From: Clostridiaceae bacterium
GTDB taxonomy: Bacteria > Bacillota > Clostridia > Clostridiales > Clostridiaceae
Direction of reading: 5' to 3'
Assembly: GCA_902363375.1 (NCBI GenBank)
Contig: CABIZX010000002.1
Coordinates: forward strand, 248,001-312,000
Length of the DNA: 64,000 nucleotides
The notes below the pieces were generated by a model that saw nothing but the letters and a program-made list of their open reading frames with translations, ran no database searches and was not told where the DNA came from. Below, piece after piece: positions 1-8,514 of the stretch. The position numbers were made by a program, and so were the translations under genes. Each line of letters opens with the position of its first letter. Within the stretch, counting starts at the first letter, position 1.

Positions 1-1500
1 ATATTTATAGGAAGTATTTATGGACTTTTAAGACTGGTTGAGAAAGAGGAGTTAAATCAGATTCAGGCTTATAAAAGTGTTCTGGAAGGGGAGAGGTATG
101 ATGAACTTCCAATAGAAAAAATAGCAGGTGAGGACAGTTACTTTGCTATTGTTGATGAAAGTAATGAGCTGATATACAAAAGTAAATCTGGTGTTGAGTA
201 TAACATTTTAACGAGGGATGAACTAAAGTATGTTCCTAGATATGATACTTCCTATTCCTCCCATGTAAGTGAGTTTGAAAATTCAAAGGGGGAAAAGCAA
301 ATTTCTTTAAATTTTGAAGGAAAAAATGAACTTGAAGAAGAAGTGGATGATAGATTCATTTTGGATGAAGCTTTAAATATTATTTATGGATCTGTGGATA
401 CTGGAAAAAACAAATTTACCAAAAGAGAGTTTTTATTATTAACCAATACCTTAGATGAGGATTATAAAATTTATAGATATCCATTTGTGAGTGAAAATGG
501 ACAGAACCACACAATTATCATATATGAAATGAGTGAGAGATTTACATCCTTAATAGGGAGCTTTAAAAGGCTGGGTTCTATTGCAGGAAGAACTTTCATT
601 ATAGCTTACTGCCTATTGATTGGTTTATTTATCCTATGGCTGCAAAAGAAGGTTAAAAGACCTCTGAAGATGCTGCAGGAAGCATTATCCAAGTTTTCAA
701 AGGGCGGCTCAGGAGAACGGATTTCCTATGAAGGCACTAGTGAGTTTGTTGAAATCTGTGACAGCTTTAATGACATGTCTCAAAGGCTTCATAAAAGTGA
801 AAGTGAAAGAATTAAGGCTGAAGAAAAAAAGAAAAAGATGTTAGCTGATATTTCTCACGACCTTAAGACGCCTATTACTGTTATACAAGGCTATGCCAGA
901 GCTGTATGTGACGATCTTGTACCTGAAGAGGAAAAGCATCAGTACCTAATGACTATTTCTAAGAAAGCAGATTTATTAAATGAATTAATAAATACATTTC
1001 ATGATTATAGTAAAATGGATCATCCAGATTATACATTAAATCTGAAGCCAGAGGATATAGTTGTATTTCTACGTGATTATATTGCAGATAAGTATAATGA
1101 GTTTGAGTTAGAGGACTTTGACTTAATTGTAGAAATACCAGAGAAACATGTCATTTGTGATATTGACAAGTTTCAACTTAAAAGAGTCTTTGATAATCTT
1201 ATTTCTAATTCCATAAAGTATAATAAAAAAGGAACAACAATAATTTGTTCCCTTACAATATTAAGTGATAGTGTAAGGATTATTATTGGTGATAATGGTG
1301 TGGGAATAGCAGATGATTTTAAAGATGATATCTTTGAGCCATTTATGGTGGGAGAAAAGTCAAGAAATAAATATAGTTCAGGTCTTGGACTTGCAATATG
1401 TAAAAAGATTATAGAAGTTCATGATGGTAAGATTGCATTAATCAGCAACTCAGCTTCAGAATTTAAAACAGAATTTGAAATAACCTTACCCATAAAATAA
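1..1500 (+). CDS. sensor histidine kinase, 5' end cut off by window
   Basis: The reading frame is open from base 1, so the true start lies upstream and 499 codons are visible. The visible N-terminal ~195 residues form an extracytoplasmic sensor region. A transmembrane segment follows (about 196-214), then a HAMP-like linker. The DHp helix carries ISHDLKTP, with the phosphoacceptor His near visible residue 286. The HATPase domain shows the N box (DNLISNSIKYN), G1 (DNGVGI), F (FEPF) and G2 (GLGLAICKKI). This is a membrane-bound two-component kinase that autophosphorylates and passes phosphate to a response regulator, which is probably encoded just upstream, outside the window. A terminator follows directly. 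The neighbouring efflux operon is a plausible target, as in antimicrobial-sensing loci, but that is inference. Confidence 0.93.
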   Translation: MFIGSIYGLLRLVEKEELNQIQAYKSVLEGERYDELPIEKIAGEDSYFAIVDESNELIYKSKSGVEYNILTRDELKYVPRYDTSYSSHVSEFENSKGEKQISLNFEGKNELEEEVDDRFILDEALNIIYGSVDTGKNKFTKREFLLLTNTLDEDYKIYRYPFVSENGQNHTIIIYEMSERFTSLIGSFKRLGSIAGRTFIIAYCLLIGLFILWLQKKVKRPLKMLQEALSKFSKGGSGERISYEGTSEFVEICDSFNDMSQRLHKSESERIKAEEKKKKMLADISHDLKTPITVIQGYARAVCDDLVPEEEKHQYLMTISKKADLLNELINTFHDYSKMDHPDYTLNLKPEDIVVFLRDYIADKYNEFELEDFDLIVEIPEKHVICDIDKFQLKRVFDNLISNSIKYNKKGTTIICSLTILSDSVRIIIGDNGVGIADDFKDDIFEPFMVGEKSRNKYSSGLGLAICKKIIEVHDGKIALISNSASEFKTEFEITLPIK

Positions 1501-1507
1501 TAGATTT

Positions 1508-1550
1508 AAACTCATGCAAAGATATTAGTTTTTGCATGAGTTTTTCTTTT
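1508..1550 (+). terminator. rho-independent terminator after the sensor kinase
   Basis: A 13-base stem (AAACTCATGCAAA at 1508-1520 pairing with 1531-1543) with a loop of about 10 bases runs into a T-rich tract eight bases after the kinase stop codon. Confidence 0.85.
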
Positions 1551-1653
1551 CCTAAGATTTCTTAACTTTAGATTAACTCTGGCTTAATTAATGAGTAGTA
1601 TTATACGACTATAGAAGATTATAAAACTATATATTAAGAGGAGGAAATTATTT

Positions 1654-2019
1654 ATGGAAAACAAGAAAGAAACTTTAGGGGCAGGAATTATTACATTTTC
1701 AGTAATTTCATTAATATCTGCTATTGTATTTGGAGCTATGTTTATAGGATTGGTAGCCTTAGGAGGAAAGGAAGTAGAAAGAGAATTATTTAGTGTTCAG
1801 GTAATAGTACAAATTGTATTATTTATCTTATCCATAGTAGGTATAATATTGATTTTAAGAAGAAGAAAGTTTGGAGCTTATCTTTATTTTGCTTCATGGA
1901 TTCTATCAACAGTATATTCAGTGGTTTCAGAAGGCTTTATTTTATCAAATGGCTTTGAAGTTTTAATAATGCTAACATATGGATACTTTATTTATAAAAA
2001 AAGACATTTATTTAAATAA
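1654..2019 (+). CDS. small multi-pass membrane protein heading the efflux operon
   Basis: This 121-residue protein is strongly hydrophobic, with about four predicted membrane segments (near residues 10-36, 47-67, 73-92 and 98-114) and a lysine-rich tail. The start is preceded by AGAGGAGGAAA. I do not recognise the family. It sits 14 bases upstream of the membrane-fusion protein, so it is probably cotranscribed. The position resembles that of yknW, the small membrane protein ahead of yknXYZ in Bacillus subtilis, but sequence relatedness was not tested. A role in assembling or protecting the efflux complex is only a guess from position. Confidence 0.75.
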   Translation: MENKKETLGAGIITFSVISLISAIVFGAMFIGLVALGGKEVERELFSVQVIVQIVLFILSIVGIILILRRRKFGAYLYFASWILSTVYSVVSEGFILSNGFEVLIMLTYGYFIYKKRHLFK

Positions 2020-2033
2020 CTTTGGAGGGGCAT

Positions 2034-3050
2034 ATGAAGAAAAAGAAAGTGCTTATATCAATGATAGTATTTGGAGTATCCCTTATTGGAGTAATAATTC
2101 TTGCGAGCAAGGATAAAGGTAGTATGAGTGATAGTAGCAAGGAAGAAGTAGCTCAGTATTTTCAGGTTTCTCAGGATAGTAGCTCTAAATTCAAAGGTAC
2201 TAGTGTTATAAGTGATGAGCAGAATATTTTTATTAATGTAGATAAGGGTGAAATAAGTGAAGTTTTAGTAGAAGACAAGCAATATGTAGAAGAGGGAACT
2301 ACTCTATTTGTATATTACAATGCAGAGGTAGAGACTGAACTTGAATTGCTTCAAAGGCAGATTAACAGTCTAGATTCAAAGATAAAAAAACAGCATGGAG
2401 AATTACAAGGGCTTTCAAAAGAAGAACAGGAAGAGGTTGCTGAAAACTATGGAATTGAGGAAGCAAAAGATAGTTTAGAAGAGCTTATCATAAGAAGAGA
2501 TGATTTAAGAGGAAAAGTTAATACAGAAGTTAAGGCTGAGGTAAATGGTGTAGTTTATATTAATGAAAAAGGTAAGGATGACTCTTCTGTTGCATATATG
2601 AGAGTAGTTTCTAAGGAACCTTTAGTAGTTTCAGAGGTTTCTGAATTTGAAGTTGATGATATAAAGGTTGATGATACTGTAGAACTTAAAGTTGTCAGTA
2701 ATGGAGAAAAAATTAATGGAAAAATAATAGAGGTGGGGAATTTACCGGTTGAAGGTGGAGAAAATAAGTCTTCTGCATATAGGTTTGAAGTAAAACCAGA
2801 AAAGAAAATTAGAGTAGGATTTACAGTTGAAATAGCAGTTAATCCAGAAAAGATTAAAATACCTAAAGACTATGTATTGCTTGAAGGTGATAAAACCTTT
2901 GTTAATTTAATTAATGAGGATGGTAGTAGTGAAAAAAGAGAGATAAAAGCAACATTAGATGGAGAAAACTATATTTTACAAGATTATAGTTTAAATCAAG
3001 GAGATAAATTGCTGTTAATATCTTCAGATAAAGCTGGAGGGGAAAAATAA
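2034..3050 (+). CDS. membrane-fusion (HlyD/MacA/YknX-like) efflux adaptor
   Basis: This 338-residue adaptor protein belongs to a tripartite ABC efflux system. An N-terminal signal anchor (about residues 6-24) is followed by a half biotinyl-lipoyl domain. Next comes a Glu/Lys-rich coiled-coil hairpin (about 100-165), the second lipoyl half (AEVNGVVYI) and beta-rich C-terminal domains. The start is placed at ATG 2034 because TGGAGGGG ends four bases upstream; an in-frame TTG at 2022 lies inside that ribosome binding site. The gene abuts the ATPase start with no gap, implying translational coupling. The adaptor would bridge the permease to the cell wall or extracellular side. Confidence 0.88.
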   Translation: MKKKKVLISMIVFGVSLIGVIILASKDKGSMSDSSKEEVAQYFQVSQDSSSKFKGTSVISDEQNIFINVDKGEISEVLVEDKQYVEEGTTLFVYYNAEVETELELLQRQINSLDSKIKKQHGELQGLSKEEQEEVAENYGIEEAKDSLEELIIRRDDLRGKVNTEVKAEVNGVVYINEKGKDDSSVAYMRVVSKEPLVVSEVSEFEVDDIKVDDTVELKVVSNGEKINGKIIEVGNLPVEGGENKSSAYRFEVKPEKKIRVGFTVEIAVNPEKIKIPKDYVLLEGDKTFVNLINEDGSSEKREIKATLDGENYILQDYSLNQGDKLLLISSDKAGGEK

Positions 3051-3734
3051 ATGATAAGACTTGAAGGAATAAATAAGTTTTATAATTTGGGAGAAGATAA
3101 ATTTCAAGTTTTAAAGAATATAAACCTGCATGTTGAAAAGGGTGAATTTTTAGCAATAATGGGGCCTTCAGGATCAGGAAAATCTACAATGATAAAAATA
3201 TTGGGGTTGTTAGACCGGGATTATGAAGGCCAATTTTTGTTGAATGAAGAAAATACAAAGGCTTTAAATGACGATATGCTCAGCAGTCTTAGAAATGAAA
3301 AAATCGGTTATGTTTTTCAAGATTTTAACCTGATAAAAAGATTAACCATTAAAGAAAATATAGAGCTGCCTATGCTGTACGGAGGAAAAAGTCAAAAGGA
3401 ATGCAACAAAAGGGTTGATGAATTATTAGATACATTTAATTTGAAAGATAAAAAGTATGTGTATCCTTCACAGTTATCAGGTGGTCAACAGCAGAGAATA
3501 TCCATTGCTAGAGCTTTGGTAAATAATCCTGAGATTATTATTGCAGATGAGCCAACAGGAGCTCTAGATAGCAAGACTTCAGAGGAAATAATGGAGATTT
3601 TTGAAGAATTAAACAATAAGGGAATCACGATTATATTGATTACTCATGATATAAAGGTTTCAAAGATTGCAAGACGAGTTGTAAGAATTTATGATGGAGT
3701 TCTTAAGGAGGGGGACGAAAGTAATGAAGCTTAG
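3051..3734 (+). CDS. MacB/LolD-type ABC transporter ATP-binding protein
   Basis: This 227-residue nucleotide-binding subunit has Walker A GPSGSGKST, a Q-loop (FQDFNL), signature LSGGQQQR, Walker B IIIADEPTGALD and the H-switch THD. Family members energise FtsX-type permeases that export peptides, antimicrobials or lipoproteins. It begins at the base after the adaptor stop codon and overlaps the permease start by 11 bases, so the three genes are one operon. The B. subtilis counterpart by arrangement would be YknY. Confidence 0.95.
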   Translation: MIRLEGINKFYNLGEDKFQVLKNINLHVEKGEFLAIMGPSGSGKSTMIKILGLLDRDYEGQFLLNEENTKALNDDMLSSLRNEKIGYVFQDFNLIKRLTIKENIELPMLYGGKSQKECNKRVDELLDTFNLKDKKYVYPSQLSGGQQQRISIARALVNNPEIIIADEPTGALDSKTSEEIMEIFEELNNKGITIILITHDIKVSKIARRVVRIYDGVLKEGDESNEA

Positions 3735-4929
3735 GGTATTAATTATTTCAGCTTTAAGAAGTTTAAATAGAGATAGAAGCCGTTCCTTTTTAACCATGCT
3801 TGGTATAATAATTGGGATTTCGTCTGTAATAACTATTGTGGCAATTGGAGAAGCTTATAAAAATAAGACTATTAAGGATTTTACAAAGGGAGAATCAGAA
3901 GAAATTGCAGTTGAAGCCGTATTTAGAGCCGAAGATAGTAACTATGAATCCTATAGTAAAAATTTTAAAAGATTAATTTATAATGATGATCAAAAGATAG
4001 AGTTAATGAAAATACCTTTTGTTAAAGATGTTGAATTCAATTATAATAATTTGTTTTTTAGTGACTATGTGAAGGTTGATGTTCAGGGAAACTTATTTGA
4101 TTATTCAGTAACTAAAACTAAAGATAGCGTAATTAATAGCAAGGTTATAGGTAGAAATTTAACGGAAGAAGATAATCTATCAGAGAAAAAGGTGATAGTT
4201 ATTTCTGATGATGTGATATCTGAAAAAATAAAAAATCCTAAATTTTTATTAGGTTCTGTAGCTTTGATAAATGGAATAAGCTTTGAAATTGTAGGTATTA
4301 TAAATAAAGGATTTGATGAATTAAGCACAGGAGAACTTCAAATTCCAGAAAGAACTTATTACAGATATTTTCCAAATGAAAAAGGTATACAAGGATTAAA
4401 TATAACATTAGATGAAAAAGCTGATATGAATACAGCTAGTAGCCAAATTGAAGATGTTCTAAATTCCATGAAGGAAGTGCCTATCAATGGGAGCTATGAA
4501 GTAGAAGATGCAAATGGATTAGCAGGTCTATTAGTTGGATTATTGGTAAGTATTACTACATTTATTGCATTAGTAGCTGGAATTGCTCTTTTGATTGCTG
4601 GTATAGGTTTAATGAACATGGTATATACTTCTATTTCTGAGAGAACTAAAGAAATTGGTATAAAGAGAGCACTAGGGGCTAAAAAAAGAGATATCAAAAG
4701 AGAGTTCTTAATAGAAGGAGTAGTTCTCACTATGATAGGAGGAAGTATTGGTTATGTTCTTGGCATTATAATTGCAAAAGCAACTTCGATATTCATAGGC
4801 TTAAAGGTTGCACCAAGCTTATTCACAGCTGTTTTAGCAATAGGCATATGTGTAGTAATTGGCTTAGTGTCAAGCTTTATTCCAGCTAGAAAAGCTGCTA
4901 ATTGTAATACTGTTGATATATTAAAATAA
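3724..4929 (+). CDS. MacB/FtsX-type ABC transporter permease
   Basis: This permease has 401 residues. One N-terminal membrane helix (about 20-42) is followed by a large extracytoplasmic MacB core domain. Three C-terminal helices (about 270-300, 320-350, 365-390) come last, flanking the conserved SERTKEIGIKRALGA motif typical of the FtsX/MacB fold. The start is ATG 3724, eight bases after AAGGAGGGGG and inside the ATPase gene; a longer in-frame start at 3691 lacks such a site. It partners with the ATPase and adaptor, YknZ-like by arrangement. The gene ends where the base composition changes sharply, so it probably marks the left border of an acquired segment. Confidence 0.93.
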   Translation: MKLRVLIISALRSLNRDRSRSFLTMLGIIIGISSVITIVAIGEAYKNKTIKDFTKGESEEIAVEAVFRAEDSNYESYSKNFKRLIYNDDQKIELMKIPFVKDVEFNYNNLFFSDYVKVDVQGNLFDYSVTKTKDSVINSKVIGRNLTEEDNLSEKKVIVISDDVISEKIKNPKFLLGSVALINGISFEIVGIINKGFDELSTGELQIPERTYYRYFPNEKGIQGLNITLDEKADMNTASSQIEDVLNSMKEVPINGSYEVEDANGLAGLLVGLLVSITTFIALVAGIALLIAGIGLMNMVYTSISERTKEIGIKRALGAKKRDIKREFLIEGVVLTMIGGSIGYVLGIIIAKATSIFIGLKVAPSLFTAVLAIGICVVIGLVSSFIPARKAANCNTVDILK

Positions 4930-5309
4930 CATGAGCTTTTCGGCGGAGGCCACACAGAGCATTCAAATGAATGATATACATAATAGAAGCGGAAGTGTGC
5001 CATGACTATATTCATATGTTATTTGAAAATACCACCTAAGATGAATATATCAAGTTTCATGAATATCAATTGGCTGAGCAATTAACACTCAATGATTTTT
5101 ATCCGTTTACGAGCTATAAGTAATAAGTTGCATGTGCCAGACCAATATACGCCATTTAGGCGTTGCTAGCAATAAATGTCTATTTTTCATCGCATGTTGT
5201 CAGAAGTCTGGTTGCTTACAGGAAGGCTCATAAATGTGATAAACCATATTATTGATTGTAATAGAGCACATGTAAAAATCAAAAAAATATATTTCTATCA
5301 AAAATAAGT
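4930..5309. other. non-coding junction with nested hairpin, left edge of GC-richer segment
   Basis: No convincing gene is present. The composition shifts from the AT-rich backbone to a mixed one right after the permease stop. A perfect short hairpin (ACGCC-attta-GGCGT, 5149-5163) lies within a wider 6-base inverted repeat (CCAGAC 5137-5142, GTCTGG 5206-5211). Its function is unknown; it may be the relic of a mobile element boundary. Confidence 0.4.
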
Positions 5310-5374
5310 TTGTAATCTTTGACATTACAATTACCTTGAGTTATAATAAGTTTGTAATAAATTATGTTACAAAC
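5310..5374 (+). promoter_or_regulatory. consensus promoter flanked by two Rrf2-type operators
   Basis: TTGACA (5319-5324) and TATAAT (5342-5347) are separated by exactly 17 bases, a perfect housekeeping promoter. Two palindromes of the form TTGTAA-N9-TTACAA surround it. One is at 5310-5330, overlapping the -35 element. The other is at 5350-5374 (arms GTTTGTAA/TTACAAAC), just past the -10 element. The same pattern lies upstream of the Rrf2 gene, so that regulator probably represses here. Confidence 0.75.
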
Positions 5375-5396
5375 TAAATTTAAGGAGGACAAAGAA

Positions 5397-5939
5397 ATGG
5401 CAACAATCGTATTAGTTGGAGGAAATGGTTACATTGGTCGTGAAATCACAAGGCAGTGGTTAAAACGAGATTCGGAGGCACAGCTTTATGTAACCAGCCG
5501 TAGTGAAAAGCAAGAAGTAAAGGATAGTCGTGTCCATCACATTCAAGTTGATGTTAATGACGCTGCTGCATTTGAAAAGGCTTTACCGGAAACAGTCGAT
5601 TACATCGTAAACCTTACCTATGGCAGCATGGACGCGCTCAAAACAATTCGTGACTTTGCCGAGAAACACGGCGCTAAAGCCATTGGTAATATTGGATGTA
5701 ATGCAGCAATTCCAGGCTTTGAGGATTTTGTAAAAATGAAAGAAAATGAGCTACAATTTCTAATGGAAAGCAAGGTGCGTGTTGCAAACTACGATGTGAC
5801 GGTTGCATATGGTGCGGACAGAAACGATGATCTTTTGAAAGCAGTTCAGTCCGGCGCGTTTGATATGCTACCACCTGTTCATGTTGAAGTTGCTGCTCGC
5901 CTTTTGATTGACCGTCTTACCAAAGATTGGTTAGCATAA
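5397..5939 (+). CDS. NAD(P)-binding Rossmann protein (YwnB-like, partner of Rrf2 regulator)
   Basis: This 180-residue Rossmann-fold protein starts with VLVGGNGYIGREI (GxxGxxG dinucleotide site). It resembles atypical SDR/NmrA-like reductases that lack a clear YxxxK active site. It is shorter than standard epimerases (250-320 residues) but near the length of B. subtilis YwnB. The start is ATG 5397, eight bases after AAGGAGG; an in-frame ATG at 5364 lies within the operator and is unlikely. It is followed by an Rrf2 regulator and controlled by the same operator type, a pairing also seen in ywnA-ywnB. A role in redox or electrophile stress is plausible but unproven. Confidence 0.85.
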   Translation: MATIVLVGGNGYIGREITRQWLKRDSEAQLYVTSRSEKQEVKDSRVHHIQVDVNDAAAFEKALPETVDYIVNLTYGSMDALKTIRDFAEKHGAKAIGNIGCNAAIPGFEDFVKMKENELQFLMESKVRVANYDVTVAYGADRNDDLLKAVQSGAFDMLPPVHVEVAARLLIDRLTKDWLA

Positions 5940-5998
5940 CAGACAAACTGGGATAGCTCAAAAACATATTGGGTAGCTATCCCTACTGGTTGCTCTTG

Positions 5999-6027
5999 CT
6001 TATTGTAATGCAAATTGTTACAATAAG
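5999..6027 (+). promoter_or_regulatory. Rrf2 autoregulatory operator
   Basis: A perfect 10-base inverted repeat, CTTATTGTAA-N9-TTACAATAAG, sits just ahead of the Rrf2 ribosome binding site. Its core and spacing match the two palindromes at 5310-5374, which suggests autoregulation. Confidence 0.75.
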
Positions 6028-6044
6028 TGAGGAGGGATCTTTTT

Positions 6045-6551
6045 ATGAGAGTAAGTACACAATTTACGATTGCAGTTCATGCACTTATTATGATTGCATA
6101 TTTCCCAGATATTCGCATTACCAGTGAAATGGTTGCGGAAAGTGTGGGAAATAACCCTGTCATCATTAGAAATATTTATGGTAAGCTAAAGAGAGCCTCT
6201 ATTTTGTCCATTCAACGTGGAACCGGTGTTACTGCATTAACAAGACCAGCAAATGAAATTACTTTGTGGGACGTTTATAAGGCGGTGGAGACAGAGGCCG
6301 TTGACGAAATATTTAAGTTTTCAGATACGTTGTCAGGTGTATGTCCAATAGGCAGTTCCATTCGAGAATTGTTGCTTATTCATTTGCAGGAAGCTGTCAC
6401 ATTATTAAAGGATTCATTGTCTAAAACGACGATAGAAGAACTTCGATTTGAAATTGAAATGCATTGTAATCAAAAGGTTGATTTTCCGGCTATTGTTGAT
6501 TGGTACAAAAAGAACGGCTTTGATACGGATAGAGATTTACCATTAGAATAA
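6045..6551 (+). CDS. Rrf2 family transcriptional regulator (YwnA-like)
   Basis: This 168-residue regulator begins with the typical Rrf2 opening (MRVSTQFTIAVHAL) and a winged helix (SEMVAESVGNNPVIIRNIYGKLKRA). A single Cys (VCPIGSS) follows, where iron-sulfur Rrf2 proteins carry three, so a cluster is unlikely and thiol sensing or another cue is more probable. The start is ATG 6045, about ten bases after GAGGAGG; the GTG at 6027 falls inside the operator. It probably represses itself and the upstream NAD(P)-binding gene through the TTGTAA-N9-TTACAA sites. Confidence 0.9.
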   Translation: MRVSTQFTIAVHALIMIAYFPDIRITSEMVAESVGNNPVIIRNIYGKLKRASILSIQRGTGVTALTRPANEITLWDVYKAVETEAVDEIFKFSDTLSGVCPIGSSIRELLLIHLQEAVTLLKDSLSKTTIEELRFEIEMHCNQKVDFPAIVDWYKKNGFDTDRDLPLE

Positions 6552-6636
6552 TAAGGCCATAGCCGCCCAACGGTAAATAAAAAAACTTTATTGTGGTGGT
6601 AAGATAGTTATGCGCCCAAACAAAATACAGTAGGCT

Positions 6637-6676
6637 AACGGTGGTTTTGAAATAACAGTCAAAGCCACCGTTTTTT
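6637..6676 (+). terminator. terminator after the Rrf2 gene
   Basis: A 14-base stem (AACGGTGGTTTTGA at 6637-6650 with 6659-6672, one G-U pair) is followed by TTTT. It overlaps the last codons of the convergent sigma-54 activator gene. Confidence 0.8.
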
Positions 6677-8102
6677 AAATTATTTGGTATTCCTTAATTT
6701 TTTGATAAAGCATGGTTCGTGAAATCCCAAGAGCTACAGCCGCCTGTGTTTTATTTCCGCTTGATTCCTTCAAGGCATCCAAAATAATCTGGCGCTCCAA
6801 ATCCTTTTTTTGCATTCTCACAGACTGCGCCTTGTTGTGTGTAACGTTATGACTGATATGCTTGTTCTCAAAATACGATGCTAGGTGTTTCCACGCGATC
6901 GCTTCATCCCATGTCTGATTCATGGCGCGCTCAATTACATTTTGCAATTCACGTATATTTCCGGGCCAATGATATTCAACTAGGCGTTTCATTGCATCAT
7001 CGGTGATACCCGGCACCTTTAAACCCATCTGGGAATTCAATTTTTCTATCAGGTTCTCGGCTATGAGCGGGATATCCTCTTTCCGCTCGCGTAGAGGGGG
7101 AACCGTGATTGTAATTACATTCAGCCGATAAAACAAGTCTTCTCGGAAGGTACCCTCCTGCACCATATCATCCAACGAAACATTGGTAGCCGCGATAATC
7201 CGGCAGTCTATTGGAATACTTTTTGCTCCCCCAACACGCTCGATTTCCCGTTCCTGTAAAGCTCGTAGCAGTTTGGGCTGCTGCGTGAGCGAAAGTTGGT
7301 GAATCTCATCAAGAAATAGAGAGCCTTGGTGTGCTAGCTCAAACTTCCCCTTTTTACCACCACGTTGCGCACCGGTAAATGCACCGCCCTCATAACCGAA
7401 AAATTCTGATTCGATGAGTTCTGCTGGAATAGCAGCACAATTCACCTTGACGAACGGATTGACTGACCGATTACTCATAACATGGATGGAATGTGCTACA
7501 AGCTCTTTTCCGGTACCTGTTTCTCCCTGAATTAAAACCGTGGATACAGAACGAGCGGCCTGACAAATCAGCGCTTTCATATCCACAATACAGGGGCTGT
7601 TGCCGACGATATTGTTTACCGTATACTTGGCACCGCGTTCCAACTCTAACTCTTTTTGGTAGTGTTTCAGTTCGGCCGACAGATCCTCGACCTTCGCAGA
7701 AAGTGTCAAGAGTTCCTGGATGTCCTTAAAATAAGCGTGGACAAAACATCCGATCAGCTCTCCGTCTTCAAATAGTGGGTAATAGGAGCAGAATAACTGA
7801 ATTTGTTCTCCTCTTATGTTGCGAATGGATATGGGAATTCCGAGGATTTGAGTTCCGCCTCGCAGAGCTGCGTTAACTTTCGTATCGGGAACCAGATCAT
7901 GCACATATTTTCCTTTGATATCCTTTAGCTTGAATCCTATCATCTCTTCCCAATTTTTGTTCACATAAACGTAACGGCCTTCTTTATCCGTGACTAAAAC
8001 ACTTTTCATTTGATTGACTAATAACTCCAACAGATTGGAATTGGATAGATCATTGATGTTCTGAATTTTCCTCAAGTTGCTCCCCACCTTGCTTTGTTTC
8101 AT
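6675..8102 (-). CDS. sigma-54-dependent transcriptional activator with PAS sensor domain
   Basis: This 475-residue enhancer-binding protein has an N-terminal PAS domain (about 25-130, KNWEEMIGFKLKDIKGK) and a short coiled coil. The AAA+ domain (about 165-400) has Walker A GETGTGKE, the sigma-54 contact loop GAFTGA, Walker B FLDEIHQL and an arginine-finger region. A C-terminal Fis-type HTH follows (NKTQAAVALGISRTMLYQKIKEY). The GAFTGA loop is intact, so it should remodel RpoN-holoenzyme. It is transcribed away from the catabolic cluster beginning at 8602. That cluster carries a good -24/-12 promoter and upstream repeats, so it is the likely target, with the PAS domain sensing the substrate or redox state. 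Composition is GC-richer than the backbone. Confidence 0.93.
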   Translation of the reverse strand: MKQSKVGSNLRKIQNINDLSNSNLLELLVNQMKSVLVTDKEGRYVYVNKNWEEMIGFKLKDIKGKYVHDLVPDTKVNAALRGGTQILGIPISIRNIRGEQIQLFCSYYPLFEDGELIGCFVHAYFKDIQELLTLSAKVEDLSAELKHYQKELELERGAKYTVNNIVGNSPCIVDMKALICQAARSVSTVLIQGETGTGKELVAHSIHVMSNRSVNPFVKVNCAAIPAELIESEFFGYEGGAFTGAQRGGKKGKFELAHQGSLFLDEIHQLSLTQQPKLLRALQEREIERVGGAKSIPIDCRIIAATNVSLDDMVQEGTFREDLFYRLNVITITVPPLRERKEDIPLIAENLIEKLNSQMGLKVPGITDDAMKRLVEYHWPGNIRELQNVIERAMNQTWDEAIAWKHLASYFENKHISHNVTHNKAQSVRMQKKDLERQIILDALKESSGNKTQAAVALGISRTMLYQKIKEYQII

Positions 8103-8391
8103 TTTAATCCTCCATTTTCTCTATCTCTGAATTTTTCTCAAGATGATTCCCCATACTTTTTTAGGTACCACATCCCGATCATTTCCATACAAACGAGGAT
8201 TGTATTTCAATGATTCGGATGCGTATGCTGACAATGTGAACAAAGGTTATGCAATCATTGACAAAGTGCATACTACTGCGGAAAGTAGTTTGCCAGCATA
8301 TGTAAGAAGCCCTCATAGTTTCATTGTAACTAATAAATTATAGATGTCAAGTCGCAACATTACAGTTTCTGTTTACAGGCAAAGTGTAAAG
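8103..8391. other. intergenic control region between activator and catabolic cluster
   Basis: No supported gene is present; a 66-codon frame at 8143-8343 has no ribosome binding site or family resemblance. Two related 10-mers, TGACAATGTG (about 8229) and TGACAAAGTG (about 8260), lie about 30 bases apart and could be binding sites for the divergent activator's own control. Confidence 0.4.
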
Positions 8392-8447
8392 AAAACTTTA
8401 CGATTTGTATCAGTTGTGTGCATAAAACTTTACAATTTGCACCAGTT
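8392..8447 (+). promoter_or_regulatory. candidate upstream activator sites (24-base direct repeats)
   Basis: Two 24-base direct repeats (8392-8415 and 8424-8447) share AAAACTTTAC.ATTTG..CAGTT with a 32-base period, about three helical turns. The first also forms an inverted repeat, GTAAAG-aaaa-CTTTAC (8386-8401). They lie 55-110 bases upstream of the -24 element, where enhancer-binding proteins usually bind. Confidence 0.6.
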
Positions 8448-8497
8448 CTACTTTACCGAAAATCTGTGAAAGCACAATGTTTTGCCGATTATCAATT

Positions 8498-8514
8498 TTG
8501 GCATGAAACTTGCT
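8498..8514 (+). promoter_or_regulatory. sigma-54 (-24/-12) promoter of the catabolic cluster
   Basis: TTGGCATGAAACTTGCT matches the RpoN consensus YTGGCACGNNNNTTGCW closely, with GG (8500-8501) and GC (8512-8513) ten bases apart. Transcription should begin near 8525, giving a leader of about 75 bases before the first gene. The adjacent sigma-54 activator supports the call. Confidence 0.8.

Noticed and set aside
8143..8343. 66-codon open frame between the sigma-54 activator and the catabolic cluster
   Set aside because: No ribosome binding site, no recognisable motif, and it lies in a control region with repeats; length is within chance expectation.
8386..8447. Short repeats considered as a CRISPR-like array
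   Set aside because: Only two copies, spaced eight bases apart with no spacer-sized unit and no cas genes; position fits activator binding sites instead.
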